This document shows, in pieces, positions 1 to 8,452 of a stretch of DNA of 35,196 bases. The stretch's first letter is position 1, and each line of letters opens with the position of its first letter. The notes under the pieces were generated by a model, which saw only the letters and a program-made list of their open reading frames with translations, was not told the origin of the DNA and did not search any database. The translations under genes were made by a program, and so were the position numbers. The stretch comes from an uncultured Bacillota bacterium (GTDB lineage: Bacteria; Bacillota; Clostridia; Peptostreptococcales; Anaerovoracaceae): positions 1 to 35,196 of the forward strand of contig CASFAX010000014.1 of assembly GCA_949292945.1 (NCBI GenBank), given 5' to 3'.

Positions 1-480
1 GGCGTAAAAAGCATCCTCATTGCTTTCGATGCTTAGGCGGATTGCTTTTTGCTCTGCGGCTTCGCGGAAGTAGTCACAGACTTCGTGGATTAAGGCGATG
101 ATATCTGTTTCTACAAAGTTCAGTCTGTTGCCTTCGGCTTCAGCTTTCCGGAAGTCCAGTAATTGGTTGACCAGGTTTAACAGGCGGTTTGCATTTTTGT
201 TGATGATGGTGAGATACTTCCTTGCATTTGGAGACAATTTGTCGTCCTTCATCAATTGGTCCAGCGGGGTTTTTATCAGTGTCAAAGGTGTGCGCACTTC
301 ATGTGCGATGTTGATGAAGAAGTCTATTTTTGCCTTATAGATTTCTTCACTCTGTTTTTGTTCCTGCATGGCAAGTTTGTCGTTCAGACGTTTTTCTCTT
401 CGGAACATTATGTATGCGACTATTCCGGCAGCCAGCAGGAAAAGAAAAATTATTAAGGAATATAACCGCATCAACTGCTT
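1..480 (-). CDS. Histidine kinase fragment, Bacteroides-like (foreign to the rest of the window)
   Basis: Read on the minus strand this stretch is open at both ends. It encodes a transmembrane segment (LYSLIIFLFLLAAGIVAY), a short linker, and a HisKA dimerisation domain with the H-box IAHEVRTPLTLIK followed by NRLLNLVNQLLDFRKAE. That linker and H-box style is typical of the hybrid two-component sensor kinases of Bacteroidetes (family knowledge). The phospho-accepting histidine is the H of AHEVRTP. The catalytic ATPase, receiver and sensor parts are missing because the window starts inside the gene and the sequence changes identity near 460-490. Codon style and family differ from every other gene here, so this is either an assembly chimera or, less likely, foreign DNA. 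The right boundary is approximate. Confidence 0.8.
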
Positions 481-1037
481 TAGTAGATATTAATAAATTA
501 AATACAGGAAAATTAAATGAAGATGATTTGAATAAAGTCAAAGAGAGTAAAAAATCACTTGAGAAAAAAGAAATATACATAGACGATACTCCGGGCGTAA
601 GCATCATGGAGATGAAGAACAAGTGCAGAAGGCTTAAGGCCGACAAGGGGCTGGACCTTGTGGTCGTCGACTATCTGCAGCTCATGCAGGGAGACGGTAG
701 AAGCGACAACAGGCAGCAGGAGATAAGCACCTTCTCCCGGCAGCTGAAGCTTTTGGCCAGGGAGATGGACTGCCCTGTAATCGTCCTTTCTCAGCTTTCC
801 CGAGGACCGGAGCAGAGAACGGATCACAGGCCGGTGCTTTCCGACCTCAGGGAATCCGGCGCCATCGAGCAGGACGCGGATATCGTAATGTTCCTCTACA
901 GAGACGATTACTACAACGAGGATACGAAGAAGCCGGGGATATGCGAGGTGAACATAGCCAAGCACAGAAGCGGCGCAGTGGGAAGAATAGAACTGGCCTG
1001 GGTGGCAAGGTACACCATGTTCAGCGACAAGGCTTAG
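460..1037 (+). CDS. dnaB: Replicative DNA helicase DnaB, C-terminal part (5' end replaced)
   Basis: The product is the C-terminal RecA-like domain of the hexameric replication-fork helicase. Visible motifs are the TGKL region, IYIDDTPGVSIMEMK, the Walker B strand LVVVDYLQLMQG, VIVLSQLSRGPEQR, and the DLRESGAIEQDADIVMF segment before AKHRSGAVG. The N-terminal domain and Walker A are absent because the reading frame runs into the Bacteroides-like kinase DNA near 460. Codons from about 463 to 590 are extremely AT-rich, while those from about 592 on match the rest of the window, so this part itself looks mosaic. It ends 13 bases before the DnaD-like gene, as expected of a dnaB-loader operon. The start given is the approximate left limit of DnaB similarity, not a start codon. 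Confidence 0.85.
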
Positions 1038-1050
1038 GAGATGGGGTTTC

Positions 1051-2325
1051 ATGAAATTTTCAAAGGAGAAAACGAGAAGTATCTATCTGGCAGATACCAG
1101 CCTGGATAATCTCTTCATAAGTGAATACATGCCCATGGCGTCGGGAGATTTTCTCAAAGTCTACATATACGGGCAGATGTGCGCGGAACACGAATTGGAA
1201 ATTTCAGACAGGATGATGGCTTCCCAGCTGGGAATTCCGGTGGAGAAGGTGGATGAGGCCTGGAAGTTCTGGGAGTCCGCAGGAGCCGTGAAAAGGCGCG
1301 CGGGCGCAGACGGCGAAACGTCTGTGGAATACCTGAACCTTAAGGAGCAGTTCTACCGTGACGCGATGCCGGGAGCAGAAGGCGAATACGAAAGCACAGG
1401 GGAAGAATTCGCCGGAGATGGTGTGGACAAAGCCGTCAGCGATATGTATGAAAATGTGGAGTCGGCCCTTGGAAGAAGCCTTTCAGCCTCCGAGCTTCAG
1501 GAAATCGCAGGCTGGATAAACGATATGGGTGCAAGTCCCGAGCTGATTCTTGTGGCTGTGAGATACAGCCTGGGAAGAAAGAAGGACAGCATAAGGTATA
1601 TAGGAAAAGTCCTGCAGAACTGGATAAGAAGCGGGCTGGTGACGGAAGACGACGTGAACGAGTATCTTTCCGACACCGACAGGAAGCACAGCAGATATAA
1701 GGACGTTATGAACATGCTGGGACTTTCAAGAAACCCGACAAGATTCGAGATGGATATGATGGACAGGTGGTTTGACGAATACGGATTTTCCATGGAAAAA
1801 ATCCGTCAGGCCTGCGCAAAGACCACAGGAATATCAAATCCCAACTTCAATTACATAGATAAAATAGTAAGAGCGTGGAAAGACGAAGCTGCCGAAACCG
1901 GAACGGACGTAAACGAAACTGTGCCGGTTACAATGGCGGTGCTTAACAGATATTACGACTACCTGAGAGAAAAGGCCGAAAGAGAGGCGAATGAGCGTCT
2001 GGAAGAAGTATATTCCAAAATCCCTGAAATAAAGAAGATAGACGATGAGATAAGTTCCATCGGAATAAGGCTTTCAAAGGCTCTGGCTCTGAGGGAGTCC
2101 AGGGAGGACAGCAGAGCACTGAGAGAGAAGATGGACACTTTGAGAGAGGACAGGGCATACATTCTTGCAGAGAACAACTACGATATTGATTATACAGAAA
2201 TCAGGTACGCATGTCCGAAGTGCAGCGACACGGGAATCAACGAAATGGGAGGCCGGTGCGACTGCATGCAGAAGCGTATCAGAGAGGCTGAAGTATGGCA
2301 GAAAGAAAATGGTATCATAAATTAA
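1051..2325 (+). CDS. DnaD-type helicase-loader protein fused to a DnaI/DnaC-like N-terminal zinc domain
   Basis: A 424-residue primosome protein. An N-terminal winged-helix region (about 15-100) is followed by two DnaD-type helical domains (about 130-205, with RYIGKVLQNWIRSGLVTEDDV, and 216-280, with NYIDKIVRAW). From about 297 the character changes: a charged coiled helix (ERLEEVYSKIPEIKKIDDEI) leads to a four-cysteine cluster, C388-x2-C391 and C403-x-C405, in a CPKCSDTG...CDC context. That arrangement is what I know from the N-terminal domain of DnaI/DnaC-type helicase-loader ATPases, which contacts the helicase. No Walker motifs follow; the protein stops at 424 and the next gene already overlaps it. 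AGGAG lies about 10 bases before the ATG. The position behind dnaB supports a role in helicase loading (inference). Confidence 0.85.
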   Translation: MKFSKEKTRSIYLADTSLDNLFISEYMPMASGDFLKVYIYGQMCAEHELEISDRMMASQLGIPVEKVDEAWKFWESAGAVKRRAGADGETSVEYLNLKEQFYRDAMPGAEGEYESTGEEFAGDGVDKAVSDMYENVESALGRSLSASELQEIAGWINDMGASPELILVAVRYSLGRKKDSIRYIGKVLQNWIRSGLVTEDDVNEYLSDTDRKHSRYKDVMNMLGLSRNPTRFEMDMMDRWFDEYGFSMEKIRQACAKTTGISNPNFNYIDKIVRAWKDEAAETGTDVNETVPVTMAVLNRYYDYLREKAEREANERLEEVYSKIPEIKKIDDEISSIGIRLSKALALRESREDSRALREKMDTLREDRAYILAENNYDIDYTEIRYACPKCSDTGINEMGGRCDCMQKRIREAEVWQKENGIIN

Positions 2326-3860
2326 TTGACATTGGAGCGGCGTTCATCGATAAGAACGACGAATTCTGGCCGAAGGCGTACAAAGCCTGCGGAAAGGCGC
2401 TGACAAAGCTCGTAGATGCAGGAGCCGATTCAATCGAAAAATACGATATTTTCGTTCTGCACCTTCAGAGAGCAAACCTCATATTCCGGTACAGAACGGC
2501 TAAATTCATACACGAACAGTGGGAAAGGCTTGGAAGGCACAGAAATCAGATTTTGTCCCATGCGGCGGGAGCTCTAATGACAGCCATAGCCCTGGTTGCC
2601 ATATACAATCACTTCATGTGTTACGAGTACAGCTATAACGGAAAAGTCATGGGATACGTTTCCGAGCAGGAAAGCGTTCTGGTGGTTCTGGATATGGCCA
2701 GCGAGGAGCTTTCCGCAGAGTACGGATCCGACATAAGAATCGACGGAGAATCCAACATATCATTCAGAAGAGTCTCCAATATTCAGAAGAACATAGATAA
2801 CGAAGACGACGTGCTGAAGAGGTTTACATATATGTCCGATGTGAAAGCTACAGGATATGCTATTTACGTCGACGGCGTGAGGTACGCTATTTTGAGCAGC
2901 GAGGCCGATGCCGAAAAGGTTCTGGATGAAGTAAAGAGCAACTACGTCAAAGAGTCTGACAGAACCCGATACACATCCGTAACATTTAAAGAGGACGTGG
3001 AGGTAGAAGAAGAGCAGGTTGATATAGTCGCCATCAGCGGAGTGGATCAGGCCTATGAGAAGCTTATGGACGGCGGAGTAAAGGAAGAGATATATACCGT
3101 CAAAGACGGAGATACCTATTACGGTATCTGCGAAAAATTCCATCTCACCATGGATGAGCTTAAAGCCATGAATCCTGACATGGACGAATCGTCTCTCATG
3201 CCGGGAGATGAGCTTGTCATGACTTCTCCGTCTGCCGCACTTACGGTGGTGACGGAGGAAAGCACAAAATACACGGAAGCCGTCAAGTTCGAAACCGTGG
3301 AGAAGGAAGACGACACCATGTACGAGGGGGATACCAAGACCACTCAGGAGGGTAAAAACGGAAAGCGTATCGTGACGGCTACCATAGTAAGGGAAAACGG
3401 TACGGAAATATCCAGAAAGGAAACCGGTTCGGAAATCATACAGGAGCCGGTGGATAAAGTGGTAGTGGTAGGAACGAAGAAGATAACAGCTTCGGGACAT
3501 CTGATTCTTCCTGTTTCCGGTTATTCGGTGAACTACGGATACGGATACAGGTGGGGAAGGCTTCACGAAGGAATCGACATACCTTGTCCTACGGGAACTA
3601 CCATAAGAGCAGCAGACGGAGGAACCGTGGTTAGAGCAGGCTGGTTCGGAGCATACGGACTCTGCGTGGAGATAGATCACGGAACGGGTCTCGTGACAAG
3701 ATACGCTCACTGCAGCAGCATTGACGTGTCGACGGGCCAGAAGGTAGGACAGGGTCAGGCCATCGCAAGGGTAGGAAGCACTGGAAGAAGCACCGGCTCC
3801 CACTGCCACTTTGAGACAAGGCTCAACGGAAAGTCGGTAAATCCTATGAATTACCTGTAG
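2295..3860 (+). CDS. Membrane-anchored LysM-G5-M23 murein endopeptidase
   Basis: A 521-residue cell-wall hydrolase. A cytoplasmic N-terminal stretch of about 87 residues precedes one membrane segment (about 88-106). An extracellular linker follows, then a LysM peptidoglycan-binding module (about 266-310, YTVKDGDTYYGICEKF...MPGDEL), a G5 domain (about 316-394, ending near EPVDKVVVVGTKK) and a C-terminal M23/LytM peptidase domain. Zinc and catalytic residues are visible: H424-x3-D428 (HEGID), H482 (YAH) and H503-x-H505 (SHCHFE). The domain order is common in Clostridia. The start overlaps the DnaD-like gene by 31 bases, with GAGAGG just upstream, so translation is probably coupled. The unusually long cytoplasmic N-terminus has no recognisable domain. 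Confidence 0.9.
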   Translation: MAERKWYHKLIDIGAAFIDKNDEFWPKAYKACGKALTKLVDAGADSIEKYDIFVLHLQRANLIFRYRTAKFIHEQWERLGRHRNQILSHAAGALMTAIALVAIYNHFMCYEYSYNGKVMGYVSEQESVLVVLDMASEELSAEYGSDIRIDGESNISFRRVSNIQKNIDNEDDVLKRFTYMSDVKATGYAIYVDGVRYAILSSEADAEKVLDEVKSNYVKESDRTRYTSVTFKEDVEVEEEQVDIVAISGVDQAYEKLMDGGVKEEIYTVKDGDTYYGICEKFHLTMDELKAMNPDMDESSLMPGDELVMTSPSAALTVVTEESTKYTEAVKFETVEKEDDTMYEGDTKTTQEGKNGKRIVTATIVRENGTEISRKETGSEIIQEPVDKVVVVGTKKITASGHLILPVSGYSVNYGYGYRWGRLHEGIDIPCPTGTTIRAADGGTVVRAGWFGAYGLCVEIDHGTGLVTRYAHCSSIDVSTGQKVGQGQAIARVGSTGRSTGSHCHFETRLNGKSVNPMNYL

Positions 3861-3897
3861 ATATGTCCGCAAAATCAGGGGGTGAAGGAGACAGACT

Positions 3898-4299
3898 ATG
3901 GGAAAGACATATAAGAAAAAAAGAAGAATAAATCCCGGCAGGCTTATTCTCACCGTGATTATCGTGGTTCTCATATTTTTCGCCGCAATATCCGTGAAGA
4001 ATATCATATCCCTTCACATAGAAAAGAACGACCTGGAAAAAGAAAACGCCCGCCTTGAGGACGAGAAGAACCAGCTTCAGAACGAGCTGGAAAACGCCGA
4101 CGATCCGGAATACATCGAGGAGCAGGCGCGTCAGCAGCTGAGAATGGTTATGCCCGGGGAAGTCCTCTACATCATAGAGGAGGAAGGGGAAAAGGCAAAA
4201 TCTGCGGCGGACGGCAAAGACAGCAAAGGCAGCAGTTCAGGGGATTCAGGAAGTTCAGAGGAAAAGGACAGTGGACAGAGCGGAGAAGGCGATGAATAA
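3898..4299 (+). CDS. FtsB/DivIC-like septum formation initiator
   Basis: A 133-residue bitopic membrane protein. A basic N-terminus (KKKRRINPGR) is followed by one membrane helix (about 16-32) and a leucine/glutamate-rich coiled coil (about 38-68, NDLEKENARLEDEKNQLQNE). Next comes the family's conserved DPEYIEEQARQQLRMVMPGEVLYII segment. This is the signature of FtsB/DivIC proteins, which link FtsL and FtsQ/DivIB in the divisome. An acidic, Ser/Gly-rich tail of about 35 residues, probably disordered, ends the protein. A good ribosome site (GGTGAAGGAG) sits upstream. The stop overlaps the start of the RNase M5 gene. Confidence 0.88.
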   Translation: MGKTYKKKRRINPGRLILTVIIVVLIFFAAISVKNIISLHIEKNDLEKENARLEDEKNQLQNELENADDPEYIEEQARQQLRMVMPGEVLYIIEEEGEKAKSAADGKDSKGSSSGDSGSSEEKDSGQSGEGDE

Positions 4300-4849
4300 A
4301 CCCATAATTAAGCAGGTTCTCATAGTCGAAGGCAGAGACGACACCTGCGCGGTAAACAGGGCAGTAGACGCCATGACTATAGAAACCCACGGATTCGGAA
4401 TGTCCGATGAAATGTGGCAGAGAATCGACAGGGCCTATAGAACGACGGGGATAATCATACTGACGGATCCCGACAGAGCGGGGGAGAACATAAGGACGAA
4501 GATACTGGAAAGGTACCCCGACGCAGGTCAGGCCTTCCTTCCAAGAGACAAAGCCCTTAAAAAGAGCAATGTAGGCGTGGAAAACGCAAAACCCGGCGAT
4601 ATAGCGGAAGCCCTGGAAAAAGCACTCAGAAATATGAAGTCCGCAGAGGAAGGTAAAGGCTCCGGCAATTTTACCGCAGAGGATATGGAAAGGTTCGGGC
4701 TTTCGGGTGGACCGGGAGCGTCGGAAAGGAGAGCCAGGCTGGGGGAAGCCCTTGGCATAGGCTACGGAAACGGAAAGACCTTCCTTAAGAGACTTAACGC
4801 CTTCGGGATAACGAGAGAGGAATTTGAAGAAAAGGCTGGTGAGCTTTAA
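4292..4849 (+). CDS. rnmV: Ribonuclease M5
   Basis: A Toprim-fold endonuclease that matures 5S rRNA in Firmicutes. The Toprim motifs are clear: the glutamate strand VLIVEGRDDTCAVNRAV near the N-terminus and the DxD motif ILTDPDRAGENIR. The C-terminal helical region (LSGGPGASERRARLGEALGIGYGNGKTFLKRLN) is typical of the family. The ATG at 4292 is preferred over an in-frame GTG at 4271 because GGAGAAGG lies immediately upstream and the ATG overlaps the end of the DivIC-like gene. Its position directly before rsmA is the conserved Firmicutes rnmV-rsmA arrangement. Confidence 0.92.
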   Translation: MNKPIIKQVLIVEGRDDTCAVNRAVDAMTIETHGFGMSDEMWQRIDRAYRTTGIIILTDPDRAGENIRTKILERYPDAGQAFLPRDKALKKSNVGVENAKPGDIAEALEKALRNMKSAEEGKGSGNFTAEDMERFGLSGGPGASERRARLGEALGIGYGNGKTFLKRLNAFGITREEFEEKAGEL

Positions 4850-5710
4850 GTGAAGCTTTATTCTCCGGAAACCATAAGGAACATAAAGGAACGGTACGGA
4901 TTTCAGCTTTCAAAGAGTCTGGGCCAGAATTTCCTTACGGATAAGAACATAATCGACAGGATAATAGAGGCCACGGATATTACGCCGGAGGATCTGGTCA
5001 TAGAAATCGGCCCGGGAATCGGTGTTATTACAGCCGAGGCTGCGGCAAAGGCTAAAAAAGTTGTGGCTGTTGAAATAGATAAAAACCTCATTCCTATTTT
5101 AAACGACACTCTTTCCGGTTTTGATAACGTTGAAATCGTCAACGCCGACGTGCTCAAGGTGAACCTTAATGAAATCATAGAGAGAGAGGGGTTTAAAACA
5201 GCGAAGATTATAGGAAACCTGCCCTACTACATAACAACTCCGATCATCATGGCCCTTCTGGAAAGAGGCGTTCATGCGGAGAGCATCACCGTCATGATGC
5301 AAAAAGAAGTAGCGGACAGGATCCAGGCTCCACCAGGCGGAAGAACCTGCGGGGCTATAACCGCCGCCGTAAATTACTACTGCACGGTTACGGAAGTGGC
5401 TTTCGTGCCGAGGACGGTCTTCGTTCCGGCTCCGAAGGTGGATTCGGCGGTGCTCAGGTTTGATGTGAGAAAGGAAAAGGAAGTGGAGCTTTCAGATGAG
5501 AAACTCTTCTTCAGATGCATAAAAGCAGGCTTCGGGCAGAGGAGAAAAACTCTCCTTAATTCCCTGGGCGGTGCGTGCTCTCTGACAAAGGATGAACTGA
5601 AGGGGTGCCTTGAGAAGGCGGGAGTTGATCCTTCGCGCAGAGCAGAGACTCTTACCGTCAGGGAGTTTGCTGACATAGCCAACAGAATTAATGAGGTATC
5701 AGAGGATTGA
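4850..5710 (+). CDS. rsmA: 16S rRNA dimethyladenosine transferase RsmA/KsgA
   Basis: Uses S-adenosylmethionine to dimethylate two adjacent adenines in helix 45 of 16S rRNA during 30S assembly. The 286-residue length is normal. Motifs seen are SLGQNFLTD near the N-terminus, the SAM-binding loop EIGPGIGVIT, an acidic strand end AVEIDKN, NADVLK, and the catalytic GNLPYYITTPI (the N-L-P-Y/F motif). The start is a GTG directly after the TAA of rnmV (TAAGTG), with GGTGAG as a weak ribosome site, so translation is probably coupled. It lies in the dnaB-to-LTA plus-strand block. Confidence 0.95.
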   Translation: MKLYSPETIRNIKERYGFQLSKSLGQNFLTDKNIIDRIIEATDITPEDLVIEIGPGIGVITAEAAAKAKKVVAVEIDKNLIPILNDTLSGFDNVEIVNADVLKVNLNEIIEREGFKTAKIIGNLPYYITTPIIMALLERGVHAESITVMMQKEVADRIQAPPGGRTCGAITAAVNYYCTVTEVAFVPRTVFVPAPKVDSAVLRFDVRKEKEVELSDEKLFFRCIKAGFGQRRKTLLNSLGGACSLTKDELKGCLEKAGVDPSRRAETLTVREFADIANRINEVSED

Positions 5711-5713
5711 TCT

Positions 5714-7699
5714 ATGGATAAAGCAAAGGAATTTTACAGAAAATATCTTCACAATTCCCTGTGTTTCTGCGCTGTATGGGCTTTTGCCCTGAACATGATA
5801 ATAGAAACACTGGCGAGAAAGGGAACAGGCGGACTTGAATTTTTCGTATCGAGTCCCGTAGTATTTTTATATAACACCCTGGTCATATTTGCCACCCTGT
5901 CCGTGGCCCTTCTCTTCAGGAGGAGGATATTCTTCATCGTGGTTATAAGCTGCCTGTGGCTTGCCATAGGAATCACCAACGGAGTCATACTCATCGAGAG
6001 AATGACGCCGTTTACGGTAAAGGATCTGAGCGCCGTAACGGATGCGGCCACCATGCTGACAAACTACTTTTCCATGGCTCAGCTCATAGGCATAGCTGCG
6101 GGAATAGTAATAGGCGTTGCCGCTCTCATCATACTATGGTTAAAGGCGCCGAAAAAGCCGAAAGGTTCCATAAACATAAAGAGAACCGTTGCGACGGTTG
6201 TTCTCATAATAGCATGCACGTTTATCTCCACCTTCGGGCTTATAAAGCTGAACGTTCTCGCCACCTTTTTCGGAAATCTGGCCTACGCCTATTCCGATTA
6301 CGGCGTCCCGTACTGCTTCATAAACACCTGGCTTAACACGGGAATTCAAAAGCCGGCAGGATATTCCGAAGAAGCGGTAAGGAGCATATTCAGCGAAGAC
6401 CAGTTCGGCCCTGACGGCACCATGAAGCTGACCCAGACCGATGTGGACGAGGATTACCCGAACATCCTCTTCCTTCAGCTTGAGTCCTTTACGGATCCTG
6501 AGCTTTTCAACAACATAGAGCTTTCGGAGGATGCCATCCCTTATTTCAGAAGCCTGATGAAAAACTGCTCATCGGGAAGCCTTACGGTTCCTGCCTGCGG
6601 AGCGGGTACGGCAAACACCGAGTTTGAGGTGATGACAGGTATCAGCGTCAAGTTCTTCGGGCCAGGCGAGTATCCGTTTAAATCCATTTTGAAGGAGAGA
6701 ACTGCGGAAAGCATAGCCTACGACCTTAAGAGCATGGGATTCGGAACTCACGCAATCCACAACCACAGGGCTCTCTTCTATAACAGAAACGAAGTTTTCA
6801 AAAACATAGGTTACGACACATTCACTTCCGTGGAGTACATGAGCGACGTTTCAAAGACTCCGAAGAACTGGGCAAAGGATGAAAACCTGGTATCCCAGAT
6901 TACCGACGCCCTTGACTCCACAAAGGAAAGGGACTACATATACACCATATCCGTTCAGGGTCACGGCAAATACCCGGCTGAGCAGGTTATAAAGGATCCT
7001 GCCATAACCGTAACCGACGCCCCTAACGAGGATATGAAGTGGAAGTACGAATACTATGTGAACCAGCTCCATGAGATGGATCAGTTCCTTAAAGACCTTA
7101 CGGAGACCCTTGAAGCCTTTGACGAACCTGTGGTTCTAGTAATGTACGGCGACCACATACCGGCTCTTGACGTTACGGAAGACGCCTACGACGCCAAAGA
7201 CCTGTATCAGACCCAGTACGTTATCTGGAGCAACTTCGACATGGAAAAGGAAGACAAGGATCTGGCCACCTATCAGCTGGCATCGGAAGTCTTTGACAGA
7301 CTGGGAATACACACGGGAACCACCATCAAATACCACCAGAGCGCAGACTGGTCGTCAGCGGAGTACCTGGACAACCTGAAGATGATAGCCTACGACATCC
7401 TCTACGGAGACTACTATCTCTACGGCGGAGAAAATCCGTTTAAGCCTACGGACATGAAGATGGGCGTAAAGCCGATAAAGATAGACAAAGTCGTCAGCAT
7501 CGGCGGCAAGTACTACATCAAGGGTGAAAACTTCACCGAGTACAGCAAAGTCACCCTGAACGGCGAAACCCTGAGCACCATCTACCTGGGCCCTAATCTC
7601 CTGGGACTTTTGGAAGACGTAGACCCAGCAGACGCCGGAAAGATGAAGGTAAGCCAGATAGATAAATCCAGCAAGGAAATAGTAAGCACTACGGAGTAG
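5714..7699 (+). CDS. LTA-synthase-like sulfatase-fold phosphoglycerol transferase
   Basis: A 661-residue polytopic enzyme of the LtaS/sulfatase superfamily. Five N-terminal membrane helices (roughly 13-31, 47-67, 72-93, 121-143, 158-178) precede an extracellular catalytic domain. Metal-site motifs match LtaS: E257 in LFLQLESFTDPE, the candidate nucleophile T299 in CGAGTANTEFEVMTG, a histidine in VQGHGKYP, and the Asp-His pair in MYGDHIPALDV. These enzymes polymerise or modify glycerophosphate cell-wall polymers. The last ~75 residues (VSIGGKYYIKGENFTEYSKV...) look like a small IPT/TIG-type beta-sandwich, not usual in classical LtaS. Whether it makes lipoteichoic acid itself is not decidable here. 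Confidence 0.85.
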   Translation: MDKAKEFYRKYLHNSLCFCAVWAFALNMIIETLARKGTGGLEFFVSSPVVFLYNTLVIFATLSVALLFRRRIFFIVVISCLWLAIGITNGVILIERMTPFTVKDLSAVTDAATMLTNYFSMAQLIGIAAGIVIGVAALIILWLKAPKKPKGSINIKRTVATVVLIIACTFISTFGLIKLNVLATFFGNLAYAYSDYGVPYCFINTWLNTGIQKPAGYSEEAVRSIFSEDQFGPDGTMKLTQTDVDEDYPNILFLQLESFTDPELFNNIELSEDAIPYFRSLMKNCSSGSLTVPACGAGTANTEFEVMTGISVKFFGPGEYPFKSILKERTAESIAYDLKSMGFGTHAIHNHRALFYNRNEVFKNIGYDTFTSVEYMSDVSKTPKNWAKDENLVSQITDALDSTKERDYIYTISVQGHGKYPAEQVIKDPAITVTDAPNEDMKWKYEYYVNQLHEMDQFLKDLTETLEAFDEPVVLVMYGDHIPALDVTEDAYDAKDLYQTQYVIWSNFDMEKEDKDLATYQLASEVFDRLGIHTGTTIKYHQSADWSSAEYLDNLKMIAYDILYGDYYLYGGENPFKPTDMKMGVKPIKIDKVVSIGGKYYIKGENFTEYSKVTLNGETLSTIYLGPNLLGLLEDVDPADAGKMKVSQIDKSSKEIVSTTE

Positions 7700-7899
7700 G
7701 CAGCGGGCGGCGGTAACGAGCTGCCGCGCCATTTGGCGAGTTATTTATTCGCAGCGTTGCTCTTTGCTTGCGGCTTCATTCGCAGCTCCGCGGGATTATC
7801 GCAAAAATGCCGGATTTAGCACATTTTGCGATGAAACCCACAACAGCGATATTGCAAACGATGTGTGCATGATGACCTCAGCAGATAGGAGGTTTGTAT
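7700..7899. repeat. Intergenic stretch with an ATCGCAAAA inverted repeat
   Basis: No gene is visible between the LtaS-like gene and the acetyltransferase. ATCGCAAAAATG at 7798-7809 pairs with CATTTTGCGAT at 7822-7832 (one bulged A). The word ATTCGCAGC occurs twice, at 7748-7756 and 7780-7788. There is no T-run after the hairpin, so it is not a standard terminator. The same ATCGCAAAA core reappears at 18006-18045 and 21847-21961. Confidence 0.6.
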
Positions 7900-8451
7900 A
7901 TGACTGAGTTTAAAACCGAGAGGATAGAGACGGAGCGCATGACGCTTACCCCTTACACACCTGAAGACGCAGAAGGCCTCTATGAATATGCAAAAAATCC
8001 CGATGTAGGGCCCCATGCAGGATGGAAGCCCCATGAAAGCGTGGCTGAGTCCAGGATGATAATCGAAGAAATGTTCATGCCCGTGGGCGCATGGGCCATA
8101 CGGCTTAAGGGTTCGGACAGAGTAATCGGAACCATAGGCCTGGAGCCGGATAAGTACCGGCCGGAATCAAACAGCCGGGAAGTGGGCTACTCCCTTGCCA
8201 AAGACTGCTGGGGAAAGGGCCTTATGACGGAGGCTGTTCACGCAGTTCTCGATTACGGATTTTACAAAGCCGGCCTGGACCAGATAGCTATATGCACCGG
8301 TCCGGAAAACAAACGCTCCCAGCGAGTAATAGAAAAGACCGGATTCACCTACGAGGGCACTATACGCCGGGCATATAAAATCTACACCGGCGAGTGCAGG
8401 GACTCCCTGTGCTACTCCATGCTCAGGGAAGAGTGGGACAGGCTGAGGTAG
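7900..8451 (+). CDS. GNAT N-acetyltransferase, RimJ/RimL type
   Basis: A 183-residue acetyl-CoA-dependent acetyltransferase. The order is typical of the RimJ/RimL branch: TERMTLTPYTPEDAEGLYEY at the N-terminus, GTIGLEPDK, then EVGYSLAKDCWGKGLMTEAVHAVL, which contains the acetyl-CoA pyrophosphate loop (WGKG), and finally GPENKRSQRVIEKTGFTYEG. The ATG at 7900 is chosen over an in-frame TTG at 7894 because AGGAGG at 7887-7892 sits 7 bases upstream. The substrate (ribosomal protein, antibiotic or small molecule) cannot be read from sequence. It is probably transcribed alone, converging on the LysR gene only one base away. Confidence 0.88.
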   Translation: MTEFKTERIETERMTLTPYTPEDAEGLYEYAKNPDVGPHAGWKPHESVAESRMIIEEMFMPVGAWAIRLKGSDRVIGTIGLEPDKYRPESNSREVGYSLAKDCWGKGLMTEAVHAVLDYGFYKAGLDQIAICTGPENKRSQRVIEKTGFTYEGTIRRAYKIYTGECRDSLCYSMLREEWDRLR

Positions 8452-8452
8452 T

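Noticed and set aside
2760..4007. 415-codon ORF on the minus strand opposite the M23 peptidase
   Set aside because: The plus-strand gene has clear domains and active-site residues; the antisense frame is a composition shadow.
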